This document shows positions 1 to 6,641 of a stretch of DNA of 12,273 bases, in pieces; position 1 is the stretch's first letter; each line of letters opens with the position of its first letter. Source of the DNA: an uncultured Clostridia bacterium. Lineage in GTDB: Bacteria; Bacillota; Clostridia; TANB77; CAG-508. A program made the position numbers and the translations under genes. Location: positions 1-12,273 of the forward strand of contig CANRPQ010000030.1 in the NCBI GenBank assembly GCA_947632525.1, in the 5' to 3' direction. Under the pieces are notes generated by a model that worked only from the letters and a program-made list of their open reading frames with translations, did not search any database and was not told the DNA's origin.

Positions 1-103
1 TTTATAGATAGTTTTCTCTATCTTCCTTTATTATTTGGTTTTCTCAAAGGTTTATTGTTTACTTTTCAATGTACTTTCATTCCATAAATATGGAACGCAT
101 ATT

Positions 104-132
104 ATTGTACTACTTTCTTTTTTAAAAGTCAA
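104..132 (-). promoter_or_regulatory. Sigma-A-type promoter reading out of the left edge
   Basis: On the minus strand a -35 box TTGACT (127-132) is followed after exactly 17 bases by a -10 box TACAAT (104-109). Downstream, the transcript would begin just before the palindrome at 80-95 and then carry ATTGAAAAGTAAACAA and CTTTGAGAAAACCAAA. These resemble the boxA-like antitermination sequences of Firmicutes rRNA leaders. The target gene is outside the window, so an rRNA operon is inference. Confidence 0.65.
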
Positions 133-367
133 CACATTTAAATTTATTTTTTTACTTTTTTAAAGTGAAAAAAATAAGGAAAGCAACTTATGTACAAATT
201 GATTCGCAATTGTACAGATCAAGCAAGCTTAACCTTGTTTTTGCTAAAATAAATTTTAGCAAAAATAAATAAATTAGCCATTGCCGTTTGATAAATAATG
301 TAATTCTCTTCACTAATTTATATTTTACAAATTATAGTATTTTCTCTTATGATTTCGTACTTTAACT

Positions 368-396
368 ATCATATCATATTGTTTTCATAAAGTCAA
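368..396 (-). promoter_or_regulatory. Second tandem sigma-A-type promoter, leftward
   Basis: On the minus strand TTGACT (391-396) is separated by 17 bases from TATGAT (368-373). It points the same way as the promoter at 104-132, about 260 bases upstream of it, and no gene lies between them. Two near-consensus promoters in tandem before a non-coding leader is a pattern common for stable RNA operons. Confidence 0.6.
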
Positions 397-545
397 TACT
401 TTTATTGTCGATTTTTTTAAATTTTTAAGTTAATTTATGATATGTTTGCTCTTTAATTATAATAACACTTTTTGTTATGTAAATCAACTATTTTTTGCTA
501 GTAATTTTTTCCAACTATTATATTAATACATATCTATTAAATGCT

Positions 546-779
546 TTATATATCTACTAATATTACATCTTCTCCTATGCATTTTATCTTTTCCCAACTA
601 ATAACAATGTCATTACTGGATGATATCATACTTAGAAATCTATTACTTCCTGGCACAATTATAGAGGTGATTGTGCCGCTTTCTAAATCTGCACAAACAT
701 CTTGAACAAAGCCTAATCTTTTCCCGTCTTTTATATTAATTACTTCTTTGTGCTTAAAATCCATTCCTTTTTGTCCCAT
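546..779 (-). CDS. YlmC/YmxH-family PRC-barrel sporulation protein
   Basis: A 77-residue protein of the small PRC-barrel family (YlmC/YmxH), which in clostridia and bacilli is often found next to sporulation genes; its biochemical role is not established. The family pattern is visible: a KEVINIKDGKRLG strand near residues 11-23, then FVQDVCADLESG, then a stretch rich in I/V ending in the WEKIKCIGEDVILVD strand that closes the barrel. The ATG at 779 is chosen because GGAGG lies about six bases upstream; the reading frame is open 24 codons further up but without a matching binding site. It lies about 195 bases downstream of sigG, behind a hairpin that probably ends the sigG transcript. The only promoter trace between them is a TATAAT at 810-815 without a clear -35. 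Confidence 0.8.
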   Translation of the reverse strand: MGQKGMDFKHKEVINIKDGKRLGFVQDVCADLESGTITSIIVPGSNRFLSMISSSNDIVISWEKIKCIGEDVILVDI

Positions 780-829
780 GATATTCCTCCATATAACAGA
801 TTTCCTTCTATTATATGTATAAATTTTAA

Positions 830-855
830 AAAGTTGCACTTTTCTATGCAACTTT
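830..855 (-). terminator. Probable intrinsic terminator downstream of sigG
   Basis: On the minus strand AAAGTTGCA pairs with TGCAACTTT (9 bp, 8-base loop) and is followed by further T's (TTTTTAAAATTT). It lies about 120 bases past the sigG stop and before the ymxH-like gene. The T-run is short, so termination may be partial. Confidence 0.5.
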
Positions 856-974
856 CTTTTAATTTAAAATTATCTGTGAAATTTAATTTACTTTGGTATT
901 AGTTTCACTACCTGTGGATGATTAATAACAATAAAATATCATAAAATATATCATTGTAAATAAATTTAAACTTA

Positions 975-1745
975 TTATTTAAAATTCCTTTTTATATGGC
1001 CTATTGCTAATCTTTCTAGTCTTGATACTTGTGCTTGTGAGATGCCAATCTCTTCTGCAACTTCTACTTGTGTTCTCCCTTCAAAGAATCGCTTATTGAT
1101 AATCATTTTTTCTTTTTCATTTAGTCTTTTCATTGCTTCTGATATTGTTAAATTTTGTGTCCATAACTCATCTGTATTTTTTTTGTCTCCTATCTGATCC
1201 ATTAAATAAATATTTTCTGTATTTTCACTATATGCTGGTTCTTGTAGAGATACTGGTTCTTGTATAGCATCTAAACTCATAATTACATCTTCTTTACTTA
1301 CTCCTAGCTCATTTGCTATTTCTGCCATGGTTGCTTCTCTTTGTTGTTCATTATATATTCTTTCTTTTATTCCTAGTGCTTTATATGCCAAATCTCTTAC
1401 AGACCTGCTAACTCTTATAGAATTATTATCTCGTAAATATCTTCTAATTTCACCTATAATCATTGGAACTGCATAGGTTGAAAATTGAACATTTTGTGAG
1501 ATGTCAAAGTTGTCTATAGCTTTTATTAATCCAATACATCCTACTTGGAATAAGTCATCTGAATTTTCTCCTCTTCCCCAAAATCGTCTAATTATACTAA
1601 GTACTAATCTTAAGTTTCCATTAATGAACTCTTGCCTTGCATTTTCATCACCTTGTTTTATCTTTTTCATAAGTATTGTTTTTTCTTCTGGTGTTAATAG
1701 TGGCAGTTTAGCTGTATTTACTCCAGATATCTCAACTTTGTTCAT
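975..1745 (-). CDS. sigG: RNA polymerase sporulation sigma factor SigG
   Basis: Sigma-G directs late transcription in the forespore. The 256-residue product is close to the usual 258-260 residues and begins with the family N-terminus MNKVEISGVNTAKLP. Core-binding and -10 recognition are seen in NLRLVLSIIRRF, DDLFQVGCIGLIKAIDNFD and FSTYAVPMIIGEIRRYLRDN (residues about 45-110). The C-terminal helix-turn-helix that reads the -35 box is EVAEEIGISQAQVSRLE. The ATG at 1745 has an AAAGGAG site eight bases upstream, but that site is buried in a 13-bp hairpin (1749-1802). It is the gene next downstream of sigE, with a 104-base gap, so a spoIIGA-sigE transcript can read into it; the hairpin would then limit translation until the gene's own promoter fires. 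Unlike sigE, its frame is unbroken. Confidence 0.95.
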   Translation of the reverse strand: MNKVEISGVNTAKLPLLTPEEKTILMKKIKQGDENARQEFINGNLRLVLSIIRRFWGRGENSDDLFQVGCIGLIKAIDNFDISQNVQFSTYAVPMIIGEIRRYLRDNNSIRVSRSVRDLAYKALGIKERIYNEQQREATMAEIANELGVSKEDVIMSLDAIQEPVSLQEPAYSENTENIYLMDQIGDKKNTDELWTQNLTISEAMKRLNEKEKMIINKRFFEGRTQVEVAEEIGISQAQVSRLERLAIGHIKRNFK

Positions 1746-1748
1746 TAG

Positions 1749-1802
1749 AAAAACTCCTTTTAGAAATAATTTATATTCTCATTATTTCCAAAAGGAGTTT
1801 TT
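1749..1802 (-). promoter_or_regulatory. Hairpin sequestering the sigG ribosome binding site
   Basis: In the sigG leader AAAAACTCCTTTT (1790-1802 on the minus strand) pairs perfectly over 13 bp with AAAAGGAGTTTTT (1749-1761), which contains the Shine-Dalgarno site. An inner AATAAT/ATTATT helix extends the stem across a small internal loop. The anti-SD arm is transcribed first, so the site would be masked in any transcript covering the leader. A translation-damping leader hairpin is also described for Bacillus subtilis sigG. Confidence 0.75.
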
Positions 1803-1814
1803 GTTATTCTTTTA

Positions 1815-1844
1815 TCGTATGACGTTTTTCAACAAATTTAAACA
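1815..1844 (-). promoter_or_regulatory. Candidate sigma-G/sigma-F-type promoter of sigG
   Basis: On the minus strand TGTTTA (1839-1844) is followed after 17 bases by CATACGA (1815-1821). The -10 differs at one position from the sigma-G pattern CATACTA, and the -35 keeps four of six positions of TGAATA. It lies immediately after the sigE reading frame, about 60 bases before the hairpin-bearing sigG start, where the autoregulated promoter is expected. Confidence 0.4.
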
Positions 1845-1849
1845 TGTAC

Positions 1850-2583
1850 TTATCCTGTTTTACTCATAATATCCTTTTTCATCTTGCTAATAATTTTCTT
1901 TTCTAAACGCGATATGTAACTTTGTGAAATACCGTAGCATATCTGCTACTTCTTTTTGTGTTTTTTCTCTACCGACTTATAAATCCAAAGCGAAGTTCCA
2001 TTATATTTCGTTCTCTATTACTTAGTTTTTCAATAGAGTCTCGTAATAAACTTTTGTCTACTTCATCTTCAATTCTTCTTGATGTAATATCAGGGTCTGT
2101 GCCTAAAATATCTGATAATAGTAGTTCGTTTCCATCTCCGTCTTGATTTAATGGTTCATCTATGGAAACTTCTCCTTTTATTCTATTACTTCTTCTTAAG
2201 AACATTAATATTTCATTTTCTATACATCTTGAAGCATATGTAGCCAGTTTTATTTTTTTATCAGTGTTAAATGTGTTAATTGCTTTCATAAGTCCTATTG
2301 TTCCAATAGAAATTAAGTCTTCTATGCCCACTCCAGTATTCTCAAATTTTTTAGCTATATATACTACTAATCTTAAGTTTCTTTCTACTAGAGTTTGCCT
2401 AACACTTTCATCACCTTGTGATAATTTTTCTAAAATTTCATTTTCTTCTTCATTTGTTAATGGTGGTGGTAAAGTTTGACTACCCCCTATATAATAAAGT
2501 GGAAGATTTTCTACTTCATCATTTCCAATATATCTAACATATAGTGTATTAATACTGTCTTTTAGTATCTGCAATAGATTCAT
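1850..2583 (-). CDS. sigE: Pro-sigma-E, interrupted by two +1 shifts at CGG codons
   Basis: Sigma-E is the early mother-cell sigma factor, made as an inactive precursor and cleaved by SpoIIGA. Residues 1-29 form the pro-region and YYIGGS (30-35) marks the usual start of the mature protein. NLRLVVYIAKKFE, GIEDLISIGTIGLMKAI and LATYASRCIENEI are the conserved region 2 blocks. After ELRFGFIS the frame meets CGG TAG (1974-1969). Skipping one C at 1974 gives GREKTQKEVADML; the frame then meets CGG again (1934-1932), and skipping C at 1934 gives GISQSYISRLEKK and a TAA stop at 1850-1852. With both skips the protein is 243 residues (239 in B. subtilis) and its spacing matches the family exactly. Without them, the region 4 helix-turn-helix is lost. 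The ATG at 2583 is preferred because GGAGTGA lies eight bases upstream; the in-frame GTG at 2592 lies inside that site. It overlaps the spoIIGA end by 35 bases. Confidence 0.9.
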
Positions 2584-3490
2584 AATTTTCACTCCTTTCT
2601 TCTAACAAGTCCAATCCAATTAAAGCAGAATAACTTTTGTTTTTGCTTAAAGTTTGGTTGTAGATTCCAATAACTACACTATTTGAAAATTGAATTTCGT
2701 CTTCTTTTTTTATTGCTACTTTATCAGCTTTAAAGCCTAGCATGAGTCCATTTTGCTTTCCAACAGAAGAAAAAGGTATTATTCTAAATCTAGCTAAATA
2801 TTCCTTTTCTTCTATTTGTTCTAATAAACTTTCTCCTTCACCTCCTATTATTTTTTCTATATTATCCAATAATTTATTTGGTAATAGCGAGTATAGTTTG
2901 CTTTTTTCTACCACAATAACTGACATTCCTGAAATTGGGTCTTTTAGCATATTTCCTGTATCAAGCATTGCTTTTACTTCTAGCGTTTTTCCTTCTATTT
3001 CGATTGTTATTGTATAAATTATGTCTTTTTTTCGAAGTTTTGTTTTGACAATCTTAAAAGCAATATATATAATTATAAATCCTATAATTCCTCCTAATAA
3101 TGCAATTTTTATTGGATATGTTCCTACATATACACCATTTCTCATTAAAATATTTTGTGGTTTTATAAAATATAATAATGCAAAGGCGCATCCGCCAAAT
3201 GCAAATGATGTTAAATAAAAGATAACTAGTTGTTTGCATAAATTTTTAATATTTTTTGGATGATATGCAATATATACCATTAAAATAGATAGTAGTATTT
3301 TCATAGTAAAGTTAGAGTAAATAGGTAAAATTTCTAAATATGCAACTACAGCATAGATTCCCCCTAATAAACTAGAAGTAGCTAATCTTAGTTGTTTCAT
3401 TTTGATTTTCATTAAATATCCAGTAGCAAATAGAATGATGTAATTCATACATAGGTTTTCTAATAACACTATATCTAAATAAACTGTCAT
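2549..3490 (-). CDS. spoIIGA: Sigma-E processing peptidase SpoIIGA
   Basis: A septal membrane aspartic protease that removes the pro-peptide of sigma-E after signalling from the forespore. The 313-residue protein has about five hydrophobic segments in the first 150 residues (for example around 6-26, 36-55, 63-77, 85-108 and 126-148) and a soluble C-terminal protease domain. The catalytic motif is visible as LDTGN with Asp177. The ATG at 3490 has GAGG eight bases upstream. It overlaps the start of sigE, so the two are translationally linked, which fits enzyme and substrate being made together. The upstream region is unusual: its leader coincides with one arm of a 23-bp inverted repeat, and no clear Spo0A-type promoter can be read. 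Confidence 0.93.
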   Translation of the reverse strand: MTVYLDIVLLENLCMNYIILFATGYLMKIKMKQLRLATSSLLGGIYAVVAYLEILPIYSNFTMKILLSILMVYIAYHPKNIKNLCKQLVIFYLTSFAFGGCAFALLYFIKPQNILMRNGVYVGTYPIKIALLGGIIGFIIIYIAFKIVKTKLRKKDIIYTITIEIEGKTLEVKAMLDTGNMLKDPISGMSVIVVEKSKLYSLLPNKLLDNIEKIIGGEGESLLEQIEEKEYLARFRIIPFSSVGKQNGLMLGFKADKVAIKKEDEIQFSNSVVIGIYNQTLSKNKSYSALIGLDLLEERSENYESIADTKRQY

Positions 3491-3507
3491 TTCTTTTTCC
3501 TCATTCT

Positions 3508-3767
3508 TTTATTAAATATATCTATAATAAAAGTGCAGCCCGCGCAAGGTGAGCGTAGCGAACGCCTGTCGTTGTCTTCTTATATTCGTGCCAAATGGTG
3601 TATATATCTTTTTACGTTTCACTTCGGACGCTCCGCTACAGGGTCCCTTGCCTTTCAGGCATTCCCTATACCTCGTTCCACTTCAAAATGATATATACAC
3701 CATTTGTGCACAACCGGAAGAGCAACGTCCAGTAAGGGCAAACGTTATTATAGATATATTTAATAAA
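3508..3767. repeat. Perfect 23-bp inverted repeats enclosing 214 bp upstream of spoIIGA
   Basis: The arm at 3508-3530 (starting TTTATTAAATATATC) is the exact reverse complement of 3745-3767. The left arm lies 18 bases from the spoIIGA start codon, overlapping its likely promoter/leader. The enclosed DNA is far richer in GC than the flanks and contains the 115-bp mini-element. The geometry (arms above 20 bp, a few hundred bases between, next to a gene start) is that of an invertible promoter segment, but no recombinase gene is in the window. Confidence 0.7.
3592..3706 (-). mobile_element. 115-bp MITE-like element, complete copy
   Basis: The element ends in perfect 17-bp terminal inverted repeats (CAAATGGTGTATATATC at 3592-3608 and its reverse complement at 3690-3706). 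TGC lies on both sides (3589-3591 and 3707-3709) and may be a 3-bp target duplication. The interior contains small hairpins, GCCT-GAA-AGGC and CGGA-GCG-TCCG when read on the minus strand. It encodes no transposase. A second copy in opposite orientation is at 12172-12273, differing at about five of some 90 shared interior bases. The much higher GC content than its surroundings suggests a transferred, non-autonomous element. Confidence 0.75.
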
Positions 3768-3871
3768 TTAATTGATAAATCTTCTATAGTATATACTTTT
3801 GAAAATGAAAAGTCTGTCGCTTTATGGATGTAAAAAAAAGAAATTATCTACATTATGTTAAAAAAAGAGAC

Positions 3872-3907
3872 AAAAAATGCAAACTATTTACATAGTTTGC
3901 ATTTTTT
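3872..3907 (-). terminator. Bidirectional intrinsic terminator after ftsZ
   Basis: AAAAAATGCAAACTAT (3872-3887) pairs perfectly over 16 bp with ATAGTTTGCATTTTTT (3892-3907) around a 4-base loop. Either strand ends in a run of six T's. It lies about 85 bases beyond the ftsZ stop and separates the division operon from spoIIGA-sigE. Confidence 0.85.
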
Positions 3908-3992
3908 ATATTTTTAATATTTAACAAGATTAAGTTTTCTTTAGATGCGCATCTTTGCAAAATGAAATGCACATGTAACGAAATTACTTTTC

Positions 3993-5117
3993 TTATTTAA
4001 GTCTTTGTTTATCTCTTAAGAATGTTGGAATTTCTAATTTATCTGTAGAACTACTATCATCTGTTGCAGTTGGAATAGAATTTAATTTTTTATCCCATGC
4101 TTTATCTATAATATCTCCTACTGGAATAGTTCCAGATAATGGTCCTTCTTCTTTTTCAAAACCAGTAGCAATAACTGTGATTACAATATCTTCATCTAAA
4201 CTTTCATCGATAACTGCACCAAAGATAATATTTGCTTCTGGGTCAACACTACGTTGAACAAGTTCAGCAGCAGTGTTAACTTCGTGTAATCCTAAGTTGT
4301 TACCACCTGTAATGTTAATAATAACACCTCTTGCTCCTTCAATAGAAGTTTCAAGTAATGGACTTTGAATAGCTTGTTTTGCAGCATCTTCTGCTCTGTT
4401 TTCTCCTGAAGCTCTACCAATACCCATGTGTGCCATACCTGTATTTAGCATTATTGTTTTAACATCTGCAAAGTCTAGGTTAACTAATCCTGGAATTGCT
4501 ATTAAGTCTGAAATACCTTGTACACCTTGTCTTAAAACATCGTCTGCCATTTTAAATGATTCAACAATATATGTTTTGCGGTCAACAATTTGTAATAGTT
4601 TATCGTTTGGAATAACTACTAAGGTATCAACTTTTCCTTTTAAGCTTTCAATTCCACGTTCAGCTTGTGATAATCTTTTCTTACCTTCAAATGTAAATGG
4701 TTTTGTAACAACACCAATTGTTAATATTCCCATTTCTTTTGCGCAAGCTGCTACAATTGGAGCTGCACCAGTACCTGTTCCTCCACCCATTCCGGCTGTA
4801 ACAAATACCATATCTGCTCCGCGTAATGCTTCTGCTATTTCTGTTTTACTTTCTTCTGCTGCTTGAGCTCCAATATCTGGGTTAGCTCCAGCTCCTAAAC
4901 CTCTTGTTATTTTTTCTCCTATTTGTATCTTAGTTGCTGCTTTAGAAAGTAAAAGTGCTTGTCTATCAGTATTTACTGCAATAAATTCTACATTTTTAAT
5001 TCCTGACTCTACCATTCTGTTTACAGCATTGTTTCCTGCTCCACCTACACCAATTACTTTGATAGTGGCTGTTCCGTCTAACATTGTGTTTTCATCAATA
5101 TTATTATCCATAATCAT
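3993..5117 (-). CDS. ftsZ: Cell division protein FtsZ
   Basis: FtsZ is the tubulin-like GTPase that forms the division ring. The GGAGNN nucleotide loop is near residues 25-30, the tubulin signature GGGTGTG at 111-117 and the NLDFADVKTIM segment (T7 loop that activates GTP hydrolysis in the next subunit) in mid-protein. A variable linker leads to the conserved tail IPTFLRDK, which binds FtsA and other partners. The length of 374 residues is normal. The frame opens at ATG 5126, but that codon is one base from the AGGAGG site; ATG 5117, nine to ten bases away, is the likelier start. It follows ftsA by about 95 bases, with a 9-bp hairpin (5171-5192) in the gap, and shares the promoter before ftsA. 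Confidence 0.96.
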   Translation of the reverse strand: MIMDNNIDENTMLDGTATIKVIGVGGAGNNAVNRMVESGIKNVEFIAVNTDRQALLLSKAATKIQIGEKITRGLGAGANPDIGAQAAEESKTEIAEALRGADMVFVTAGMGGGTGTGAAPIVAACAKEMGILTIGVVTKPFTFEGKKRLSQAERGIESLKGKVDTLVVIPNDKLLQIVDRKTYIVESFKMADDVLRQGVQGISDLIAIPGLVNLDFADVKTIMLNTGMAHMGIGRASGENRAEDAAKQAIQSPLLETSIEGARGVIINITGGNNLGLHEVNTAAELVQRSVDPEANIIFGAVIDESLDEDIVITVIATGFEKEEGPLSGTIPVGDIIDKAWDKKLNSIPTATDDSSSTDKLEIPTFLRDKQRLK

Positions 5118-5170
5118 AAAGTTCATTCCTCCTAATTTTTTTACGGTATTTGTTACCTTTATTTAGTTAG

Positions 5171-5192
5171 TTAAAGCTTTTTTAAGCTTTAA
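5171..5192 (-). other. Hairpin in the ftsA-ftsZ gap
   Basis: TTAAAGCTT and AAGCTTTAA form a 9-bp stem with a 4-base loop. No T-run follows on the minus strand, so it is unlikely to stop transcription. It could be an RNA processing or stability point that sets the FtsZ to FtsA ratio; that role is inference. Confidence 0.4.
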
Positions 5193-5211
5193 GCAAAATT
5201 AAAATCATATT

Positions 5212-6441
5212 TTATGAGTAGAAAAATTCTTTGATTCTTTCCCATACTGTTACTAAAAAATTATTGTCTAAATTATTATCAATTTTACTTCCTACTTCTT
5301 TTGCAAATGGTCTAGATGCAATATATCTTACTAATCCATAAACTGTTCTGTATTCTGGCCTTACTACACTAATTAATCTACCTGTTGCAATTTTTACTGG
5401 AATGTTTAATGCAATTTTTCCTGCTACATCACTTTTATTTATTGTTGTAATTCCTTGTCCTGTTAGAATTACATTATTAATTCTAGATTTAATTCCTTGT
5501 GTAGTAATATCTTTATTTACTAAAGAGAAAATTTCTTCAACTCTTGCTTCAATAATTTCAATTAACTCTGAACTTTTAATAATCTTTTTGCCTTCATCTT
5601 CTTTATATGTAGTAAGTAAAATTTCATTATCATTGTCTATAAATGATTTTAGAGCTAGTCCATATTGTTTTTTTAGTTTATCAGCTTCTTCTTCCGAAAT
5701 ATTTAATACTATTGCAATGTCTCTGGTTATTGTATCTCCGCCTAATGGAATAGTATTAGTATAAACAAAGTTTGGACCTTCAAATACACCAATATCTGTA
5801 TTTCCTGCTCCAATATCTAATAGCATAACATTGTCGTTTAATTCATTAGTATCTAATGCTAAACTTCTTTGAGCTAATGTAACTGGTACTATACCATCAA
5901 TTTCTAAATTGGCTTTTTTGAAAATATAAACAAGTTGTCTAATATATTCTCTATCTGCTAGAATAACTTGTGCTTTTAAAGTAAAACTTCCACTTAAACT
6001 TCCAATAGGATCTGCTACTACTTTTCCATTATCTAAAATAAATTGATTTTCTACAATGTCTATAATTTGTTTTCCTTCTGGAATGTCTATGTCTTTTGCT
6101 TGTATAATGGCTGATGTTACATCTTTAGCAGAAATACCTGCGTATTTGTCCTTTGCCTCTTTTAGAATACTATTTTGCACTATAGTAATGTATTTTCCTG
6201 GAATAGTTACATAAGCTGAGTTAATTCTTAAATTAGCATCTGTTTCTGCCTCTTTAATTAATTTACTAATGCAAGAAGCAATTTCATTTTCATCTATAAT
6301 TTTGCCTCTTTGAATTCCATTGCATCTATGATTTGCTGTACAAATGACTTCAATTTGGTTAAAATTATTGACTTCTCCTATTACTAAACTAACTTTTGAG
6401 GTTCCAACGTCAATTCCTACAATTATATCTCCGATTGCCAA
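5212..6441 (-). CDS. ftsA: Cell division protein FtsA
   Basis: FtsA is the actin-fold ATPase that ties FtsZ filaments to the membrane. The phosphate 1 motif is VGIDVGTSKVSLVIGE (near residues 8-23), the phosphate 2 motif is LLDIGAGNTDIGVF and the adenosine motif is VILTGQG. The C-terminus VWERIKEFFYS is the amphipathic membrane-targeting helix. At 409 residues it is of normal length. The start is TTG at 6441: an in-frame TGA lies two codons before it, and GGAGG sits eight bases upstream, so no other start is possible. It is followed by ftsZ and preceded by a 200-base gap with its own promoter, so ftsA-ftsZ can be expressed apart from the upstream genes. Confidence 0.95.
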   Translation of the reverse strand: MAIGDIIVGIDVGTSKVSLVIGEVNNFNQIEVICTANHRCNGIQRGKIIDENEIASCISKLIKEAETDANLRINSAYVTIPGKYITIVQNSILKEAKDKYAGISAKDVTSAIIQAKDIDIPEGKQIIDIVENQFILDNGKVVADPIGSLSGSFTLKAQVILADREYIRQLVYIFKKANLEIDGIVPVTLAQRSLALDTNELNDNVMLLDIGAGNTDIGVFEGPNFVYTNTIPLGGDTITRDIAIVLNISEEEADKLKKQYGLALKSFIDNDNEILLTTYKEDEGKKIIKSSELIEIIEARVEEIFSLVNKDITTQGIKSRINNVILTGQGITTINKSDVAGKIALNIPVKIATGRLISVVRPEYRTVYGLVRYIASRPFAKEVGSKIDNNLDNNFLVTVWERIKEFFYS

Positions 6442-6547
6442 AACTCATTCCTCCATTTTCGCTTTACTTAAATTGTTTGTCATCCGTATTTTACTTATTT
6501 TTATCAATTTTTTGTTATGTTTTTTGTATCTGCTAACTTCAGTGTAA

Positions 6548-6576
6548 AGAATATTACATTTTGAAAAAAAAGTCAA
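6548..6576 (-). promoter_or_regulatory. Sigma-A-type promoter of ftsA-ftsZ
   Basis: On the minus strand TTGACT (6571-6576) is spaced 17 bases from TATTCT (6548-6553). The 5' leader to the ftsA TTG would be about 100 bases. It lies between sbp and ftsA, and the WalR-like boxes abut its -35. Confidence 0.7.
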
Positions 6577-6582
6577 TAGGTT

Positions 6583-6621
6583 TGTAATAATTTTGTAATA
6601 TTTTTGTAATATTTTTGAAAC
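6583..6621. promoter_or_regulatory. Triple TGTAAT-N5 direct repeat, candidate WalR/YycF operator
   Basis: On the plus strand TGTAAT occurs at 6583-6588, 6594-6599 and 6605-6610, each followed by five bases, and a degenerate fourth unit TGAAAC is at 6616-6621. The published WalR (YycF) motif is two TGTWAH hexamers separated by five bases, and WalR/YycF is known to act on ftsAZ in B. subtilis. The array sits directly upstream of the -35 box, one helical turn per repeat, where an activator or UP element would act. Confidence 0.6.
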
Positions 6622-6641
6622 ATTAGGTTTTATGATCGAAT

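Larger units (their letters stand above)
1..545. other. Gene-free AT-rich region with outward promoters and palindromes
   Basis: I see no convincing coding sequence on either strand here. The region holds two sigma-A-type promoters reading left (listed separately) and three palindromes: TTCCATA-AA-TATGGAA at 80-95, a near-palindrome TGTACA...TGTACA at 191-216, and a 12-bp stem TTTTTGCTAAAA/TTTTAGCAAAAA at 238-265. The last ends in A's on both strands, so it is not an intrinsic terminator. The region looks like the leader of a strongly expressed transcription unit beyond the left edge. Confidence 0.6.
3491..3992. other. Gap between ftsZ and spoIIGA: repeats, terminator, possible gene remnant
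   Basis: This 502-base gap holds the 23-bp inverted repeats, the mini-element, the ftsZ terminator (3872-3907) and a 12-bp palindrome AGATGCGCATCT at 3943-3954. Bases 3710-3833 read on the plus strand as a plausible short C-terminal peptide ending SVALWM and a stop. I do not recognise it; it may be a fragment of an older gene broken by the insertion, or chance. Confidence 0.5.

Noticed and set aside
238..265. 12-bp palindrome as a terminator
   Set aside because: The 3' arm ends in A's on both strands and no T-run follows, so it cannot act as an intrinsic terminator.
335..340. Third leftward promoter with TATAAT
   Set aside because: The -10 is perfect but no -35-like sequence is found 16-18 bases upstream.
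1850..1971. sigE as a simple truncated pseudogene
   Set aside because: All of region 4 remains at family-like conservation after both shifts, and spoIIGA and sigG around it are intact, which is not expected of decay. It is kept as an alternative, not excluded.
3568..3820. Spo0A boxes before spoIIGA
   Set aside because: TGTCG occurs twice (near 3568 and 3815) but without the following AA of TGTCGAA and in no arrangement with a readable promoter.
3549..3833. 94-codon plus-strand frame as an intact gene
   Set aside because: Its first half is the mini-element itself, translated across its terminal repeats, so it cannot be an ancestral gene as it stands.
4426..4866. Open frame opposite ftsZ on the plus strand
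   Set aside because: It is the antisense of well-conserved FtsZ sequence, has no ribosome binding site and no family resemblance. The same holds for open frames opposite ftsA, murA, sigE, sigG, spoIIGA, divIB and the patatin gene.
5117..5126. ATG 5126 as the ftsZ start
   Set aside because: It is only one base from the AGGAGG site; the ATG at 5117 has workable spacing. Only three residues differ.
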